A stretch of DNA of 64,000 bases from Silene latifolia. Its lineage: Eukaryota; Streptophyta; Magnoliopsida; Caryophyllales; Caryophyllaceae. The DNA lies in assembly GCF_048544455.1 (NCBI RefSeq), contig NC_133537.1:14569541-14633540 (forward strand). Reading direction: 5' to 3'. Position numbers and translations under genes: made by a program. Shown here in pieces: positions 58,074-64,000 of the stretch. The notes below the pieces were generated by a model. It ran no database searches. It was given only the letters and a program-made list of their open reading frames with translations, and was not told the origin of the DNA. Positions within the stretch are counted from its first letter, which is position 1; each line of letters starts with the position of its first letter.

Positions 58074-60530
58074 TTGTCTGTCACAATGACAAACGACTCA
58101 ACCCCTAAAACTGGTTTTCATCCCGCTTACTCCATTTCCAACATTAAAAATTACGTGCAAATTACCCCCGAGACAGAAAATGTCCATTATACGTCATGGG
58201 TCGAGCTTTTCCTCAACACTGCTAGTGCTTTTGATGTTCTCGATCACATCGCCCAAAAGAAAGATGTTGTTATCAACAAAGACGCCACCTGGGACCGTCT
58301 CGACGCCATTGTTAAGCAATGGATTTACAGTTCCATCTCTCTCGATCTCCTTCATACCATCCTTGAACCCGGTTCCACGGCACAAAAAGCGTGGGATCGT
58401 CTCAAGGACATTTTTAATTATAACCAAAGTTCTCGTGCCGTAATGTTGGAACAGCAGTTTACCAATATCCATATGGATAATTACCCAAATGTTTCCTCTT
58501 ACTGCCAGGCGCTCAAAATGATAGCTGACCAGTTAGCCAATGTCGGGGCTCCCGTCTCCGAGACTCGCCTTGTTCTCCAACTTGTCACCCATTTGTCTGA
58601 TGGTTACGATGGTGTTGCAACCATCATACAGCAAAGTGATCCTCTCCCACCATTCTACAAAGCCCGTTCCATGCTCACCTTGGAAGAAACCCGACGCGCA
58701 AAAGCCACCGTTGCCTCCACCGATTCTGCCCTTGTCGCCAATCAGTCCTCATCTCCACCCACTGACTCGAAACAAACTCGAACCCCCTCTCACAGCCACG
58801 TCAACTCCTCCAACTCCCAACAATTACAAAGGCAAAGGCAAGAACAATCGCCATCATTATAAGGGTAAGAACCAAGGCGGCAATGGGTCGCAAAAACAGA
58901 ATGGTCGACAACAAGGTTCTGTCACTCCCTCCGCCTGGACGTGGGTCTCGTACCCACAGTGGCCTGCACAGCAGCAAGGGTGGACCCCTCCGCCTTGTCC
59001 GTACCCGACCAGTTCGTGGACTGCTTCATCCAATCGTTCCCCTGGTATTCTAGGACCACGGCCTCAGCAAGCATTTATAGCACAGCCAACCATGGTCGGA
59101 ACGCCGCAAGGAGCCTTCGTACCCACGGATATAGCAGCTGCAATGCAAACTCTTAATCTTCAACAGCCCGACGACAACCTCTATATGGACACCGGGCGTC
59201 GTCACACATGACCTCTAATAATGGTAATCTCGTTTCTTATTCTCTTTTGAGTGGTAATCGACATATAGTAGTCGGTAATGGCAATACGATTCCAATTCGT
59301 GGTATTGGTAATACCGCCATCCCTTCTCACCATAGGAACCTCACGTTTAAAAATGTGTTACAGGCCGTTCCTGGCCTTATTAAAAATTTGGTATCAGTTC
59401 GAAAATTTACCATTGATAATTGTGTCTCTGTTGAATTTGACCCGTATGGTTTTTCTGTGAAGGATCTCAAGACGGGGATGCAGATTATGAGAAGTGATAG
59501 CACGGGAGACCTCTACCCTCTCCTACCAGCCAACCCGACAGCCGCCCGCTACCCTCAAGCCCTCACTGCCATTTCGTCCGACACATGGCACGGACGCTTA
59601 GGTCATCCCGGTCCTAGCATTTTTAATTCCTTGTGTAACAATAACGACATTTCTTGTCGGCCTCGTCGTTCCGCATCGTTATGTCACTCGTACCAATTAG
59701 GCAAACACGTCAAACTCCCCTTTCATGAATCTTTCTCTAATACTTTGAGTCCATTTGATATTTTACATACTGATTTGTGGTCGTCTCCCGTCGTAAGCAC
59801 TAATAATCACCGCTACTATATTTTATTTCTAGATGATTTTACAATTTTTTTGTGGACATTTCCACCTATCCAAAAATTACATGTTTACGACATATTCCAT
59901 AAATTCCACAATATTATAAAGACTCAATTTAATTACCACATCAAGACATTACAATATGACAACGGACGCGAATTCGATAATTCCTCATTTCATAATTTCT
60001 TTACTACTCAAGGCATGCTATTTCGCTTTTCTTGTCCACACACCTCCCCACAAAATGGTAAGGCCGAGAGAAAAATTCGCACAATAAATAATCTTGTCCG
60101 AACCCTTCTCTTACACGCACACATGCCACCCTCCATGTGGCACCATGCCCTAGCTATGGCTACTTACCTACATAACATCCTTCCTAGCAAAGCCAACAAT
60201 CTCACCTCCCCAACATCGAGCCTCTATCACCGCACTCCCTCTTATAGCCACTTACGCACCTTTGGGTGTTTATGCTACCCACACACACCTCCATCAACTA
60301 TACACAAACTTGCCCCACGAGTAACCTCGTGCGTCTTCTTAGGCTACCCGTCTTCCCATCGCGGATACCAGTATCTCGATCTTGCAACTAAGAAAATAAT
60401 CATTGCCCGTCATGTTACTTTTGATGAGAATGTGTTTCCATTTGCCAGCCCAAACCCCACGGCCCAATATTCTTATGACTTCTTAACCCATGACCATTCT
60501 CCTTATGTTTCTGTTGACGTGGGCCCACGG
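58074..60530 (+). pseudogene. Copia gag-protease-integrase, frameshifted
   Basis: Gag begins at 58074 or 58086 (MTNDSTPKTGFHPAYSISNI), with UBN2-type gag features (AWDRLKDIFNYNQSSRAVML, LEQQFTNIHMDNYPNVSSYC). The frame changes near 58850 and again at about 59195, inside the protease active site: MDTG is followed by a frame break before SSHMTSNNG, consistent with loss of one G. No CCHC zinc knuckle is seen. Integrase follows: WHGRLGHPGPS, CHSYQLGKH (the second Cys of the zinc finger is Tyr), FDILHTDLW, QYDNGREF and SPQNGKAERKIRTI, so all three catalytic acids are visible. It then ends without RT. Not functional. Confidence 0.88.
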
Positions 60531-62906
60531 GGGCGCTTGGAGGAGAATAAGCGTTTGCATTTGTGGCGTCGCCACCAATTTATTGTGGAAAATTGAAAAC
60601 CGTTCGAATACCTCGTGCCATGTCAAGACACAAATTAGTGACATGAACACTAAGAACTCGTTACCCTTAGCATTCTATGTCTAGAATGACTCTCGTGGAT
60701 GCCAATGAATACGGATGTTCACAGAGATTTGGAGTAAGGGGTGAGGGTACGTATTAGGAAGCTCTTTTGATCGAAAACCTAATCCCGCCCGCCTCGGTAG
60801 CGGCCTCTACGAATGATTAGGGAAAATCATCTATACTCGATATATTGTCGATTTATATGCATGCAATGCAACATCCATTAGATTAGTCCTAGCATGTGAG
60901 AATTAACTAAGTTGGTAGACACGTAATTTAGCATACTATTACTGTCAAAGTCGGGATTTAAGTTCAATTACATGTGAAGGCATACAAGGAAATATAATAA
61001 AGAAAATTACAATAATAATACAATAAAGAAAAAAATTACAATAATTGCATTGGGTTAATTGATTTATGTCGAAAATACTTTTAAAACGGATATTTGGAAA
61101 AGAAAGAATAAATGAATTAACGAACAGAAATTAAGGTGATAATACGAATAATAGTTGATTAAATACGTAATTAATAAACAAGGTCAAGGCAAAACAGGAG
61201 TTCAGAGACAGAAATCAACCAGAAACGCAAGCAGTAGAATGCGCCTTGGAAGAGGCGCAATTGATTCTTCGTCTGTTCCTTTAGCTCGGGCCGTGGCCGG
61301 TTTTAATTGCAAGTCGTTGATGTTCGTTGGTAAATTTAAGGCTTGATTATACTATTTGACTCGGATGAAAGTGATTAATATGCTATTTACATGTGATTAA
61401 TGGTCATGAAAGCAATAAACACGAACAAAACTAATTAGGACTAACTAATTACAAGATTAATATAGATTAATTAACAAATTAACAAACTAAACAAATTAAT
61501 TAGGTTAAACAGGTTATTAATGACGAATTAATGATGGTGACGATGAACAAAAGGTGGGAAATATATCAAAGAGGAATTCCAGAGACTCAATATTGACGAA
61601 TCGAACCTCTAAAACCCGAATTTGACTTTAATGAGGAAAACCCGCAAATATTAATTACTTGGGATTTAAGCCGGGAATTATGATGAATTAAATATTAATA
61701 ACGATGAATATATTACATGGTAGAATTATTATGCTTAAATCGTCATATGAACAATGAACAATTGAAGAAAGAAATAAAACAACCGAATCATCAAAGGACG
61801 AAGGAAGAAGAAAGGAAGCAGGAACTGCGGCAGCCTCACGAAGAGGCGCAGCAGGTGCTGCGTCCCTTCAAAGAGGCGCAACAGTTGTTGCGTCCTTTCT
61901 TGACAGTCATCTTCTGGTAATTCGTAAAAAAGGATTTAAAGCATGGTTTTAGAAATCGGTTTTAGATATACTTTCGACATAAACCTTACATTATGATTAC
62001 AATAAATAAATAACAATAATAAAATAGGGATTATACACCCTGAGACTTACATATTTGACGAAACGAGATGAACTAAGTATACATTTAGTGATGCTCGACT
62101 CGAATGTAGACGAAAGTGCCCTCGTAAGAGGAAATTAAACAGATTGATTAAGTTGATTATTGTGGAGTTGGTCAAATTGGTCGGTCATGCAAAACGAGGC
62201 TGGTAAGAAAGATCCGAGCTTACGTGGTCGAAAGTTCAAGCACGTAGACGCCAAAAAGTAAGAATGTGGTCTAGAATGCAAAGGGAGAAGAGAAGGGCGG
62301 ACACTCGCATGAGAAATATGTGAGACCGAAGGTCTCTATTTATACTAATCACACGGAGGAAATAGGGTTTTCGGAGAAACTTTGGAAGTGAATCTCGAAA
62401 AGATATGAAAAGATACGAAAAATAAGCAGAAAAGGACTTGGGAAGAGGCGCAGCAGGCACTGCGTCTCTTGGAAGAGGCGCGGCACCTGCTGCGTCCTTT
62501 CCTAAGTGGTTTCCCCCTGCGGAAGAAAGATTTTCGTGTTTAGGTTATGGAATAACGGATTTATCTTGTTTTCCTTCATATTTTGTGTGAATATTACGGG
62601 AAATTTTTTGCCAAAGATTAAAAGATTTATAAAATATGGAATAGGAATATCCAGAACATTCCAGAACATTCTGACCCGGTTTCAGAAAATGAAGACGGTT
62701 TTATGACCCGGACTCCAAATGTACTCTAATTACTGCCAAAACGACCGTATCGGCACGTAGATGACAATTAAGAGGTAGACACAAGTGTTTGAGTGATCAC
62801 CTGACGATAAACTTACGAACTGTCACCAATCGTTCCGCGTACCAAACATGCGGCCCAATCATCACCGGGCGGTTTGCGGGAGGTGCAGAAATGAGGTATC
62901 TACAGA
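60531..62906. repeat. Large dispersed repeat, copy B
   Basis: From about 60531 (ggcgtcgccaccaatttatt near 60566). From about 60690 it aligns with copy A, which lacks the upstream part because the window starts inside it. It has the same three dyad doublets and the same end (gcgggaggtgcagaaa, then tctaca at 62906). It is uninterrupted, so it shows the native length of about 2.2-2.4 kb. Short ORFs in it are not conserved. Confidence 0.65.
61840..61900. repeat. GCGCAGC dyad doublet in copy B
   Basis: gaagaggcgcagcaggtgct followed by a second copy (gaggcgcaacagttgttgcg). The first copy has the clearest dyad, GCAGCAGGTGCTGC. Two further doublets are at 61221-61280 and 62441-62500. Confidence 0.75.
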
Positions 62907-63163
62907 GCCCCCACTTTGACTGAGGCTTGGACAAGGCGAAAGTCATGTATAGCCCTCAGGTCAATCGAAGATTACAACCTGACGACTATGTCGACGCGAG
63001 GCGGTTCAAGGGGTCTGAACCAAGGACCTGTCGTCGGGAACATTTTAGAGTCTGTCGACTATCAGGGAGGGTCGTTTAAAGTCCATTAGACTACGTAAGG
63101 AAGCTCGCCAGCCATAAGAAGAGACCATACCTGAGACTTCTTCCTCGAAACGTTTCCGGAGTT

Positions 63164-63240
63164 GCGTAGGAGCTAAGGTTAAGCGTAGGAGCTAAGGGTA
63201 AGCGTAGGAGCTAAGGGTAAGCATAGGAGCTAAGGGTAAG
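63164..63240 (+). repeat. 19-bp tandem repeat x4
   Basis: gcgtaggagctaagggtaa starting at 63164, 63183, 63202 and 63221. Confidence 0.93.
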
Positions 63241-63368
63241 ACTAAAAGATATATAAGGATGGTGCTAGGGTGTGGGACCCTAAAGGAAAGCATCGACGGG
63301 AAGGAGGCCAAATATAAGTTCAACTTAAGGGGTAATCAAGGTTTGAGTGTAGGAACTCTAAGGAAGTA

Positions 63369-63490
63369 TGATCCTAAAGGAATATGATCCTAAAGGAATA
63401 TGATCCTAAATGGAAAAGGTGATCCTAAAGGAATATGATCCTAAAGGGAAAAGGTGATCCCAAAGGAATATGATCCTAAAGGGTATAAGT
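63369..63490 (+). repeat. gatcctaaaggaatat tandem repeat
   Basis: About seven iterations of a 16-18 bp unit (gatcctaaaggaatat or gatcctaaagggaaaaggt). Diverged single copies continue to about 63850. Confidence 0.88.
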
Positions 63491-64000
63491 ATATGAAATC
63501 TAGGGAGTTTGGGAACCTAAAGAGTTAGGTGTATGAACATGGGTATATGAACCTAAAAGGACGGCTGGTATGGGAACTTAAAGGCTTATGAACCTAAGAG
63601 GAATTGGGATCCTAGGGTTAAGTTTAGGAACTTACTGGGTTACTAATTCTTGTTTTAATCGCGTGCGCTTAAGCTTTCTAAGGTATGAGAACTCCAAAAG
63701 GATTTATGGGTTTATGAACCTAAGGACGTTGGTGTGGGAGCTTAAAGGTTTATGAACCTAAAGGAAGCCATTTTAGGATCTAAGAATCTAGGGGTAAGAA
63801 TCCTAACTTTGGGTTTACGAACCTAAGGAAGGAGGCTCTGGTTTGGGAACTTCTGGAGAATGATACCTTTGCCGAACTCTATAAGGAAACAATAAAGTCA
63901 AGGGTAGCAGGACGTAGGTAGGAACTACTGGGAAAGCTGCTTGGGTGGTGTTCAAAAAAACTTCGATAAGTCTTGGGGTTGATGTTGATCTCCACGTATT

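Larger units (their letters stand above)
57777..60530 (+). mobile_element. Truncated Ty1/copia retrotransposon
   Basis: 5' LTR, primer-binding site, gag, protease and integrase are present in copia order. RT, RNase H and the 3' LTR are missing. The element is cut at about 60530, where dispersed repeat copy B takes over. The exact junction was not resolved. Confidence 0.8.
62907..64000. repeat. Sequence downstream of copy B, with short tandem repeats
   Basis: Begins gagcccccactttgactgag and has no ORF of note. It is probably a further part of the same retrotransposon as copy B. It is rich in 'ggaacctaaag' and 'gatcctaaagg' words up to about 63850. Confidence 0.4.

Overview
The window is plant nuclear DNA made almost entirely of nested transposable elements. 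It has spliced genes with GT-AG introns, long (TA)n tracts, Ty3/gypsy (Athila-like and Tat-lineage) and Ty1/copia retrotransposons, and a Mutator-like element (MULE) carrying FAR1-type and Ulp1-type genes. Caryophyllales, perhaps Caryophyllaceae, is my best guess from repeat style; no single-copy host gene is present to confirm it. I see no rRNA, tRNA or ordinary host gene.

Layout. 1-4201: a large dispersed repeat (copy A), itself holding a 1,143-bp non-autonomous MULE with a perfect 9-bp target duplication. 4713-35552: three (TA)n tracts separating two terminal-inverted-repeat elements. The first (4900-31241) is a giant MULE with a FAR1/MULE transposase pseudogene on the plus strand and a Ulp1-like cysteine protease gene on the minus strand. 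One Ulp1 exon is split by a 12.9-kb Athila-like gag-protease retrotransposon array (10783-23689). The second (31348-35476) is a non-coding relative that contains a 1,354-bp solo LTR with a CCCAC duplication.

35816-54766: a Tat-lineage retrotransposon complex with outer LTRs and a CAATC target duplication. Its interior is a rearranged mirror: an inverted internal region (37-43 kb) faces a direct one (44-51 kb). The direct half has gag, protease, RT, RNase H, integrase and an antisense gypsy-type transposase ORF, all damaged. 54772-57776: non-coding debris with a retroposon tail and Helitron-like termini. 57777-about 60530: a truncated copia element. 60531-64000: copy B of the large dispersed repeat and the sequence that follows it.

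The most unusual signal is in the giant MULE. Several introns and gene-free gaps carry short arrays of an ATGCA-containing motif phased at 21 bp. The neighbouring TIR element carries a different motif phased at 22 bp. One apparent intron of the giant MULE also holds eight copies of a unit of about 186 bp, seven of which keep a perfect 32-bp-arm hairpin containing telomere-like TTTAGGG.
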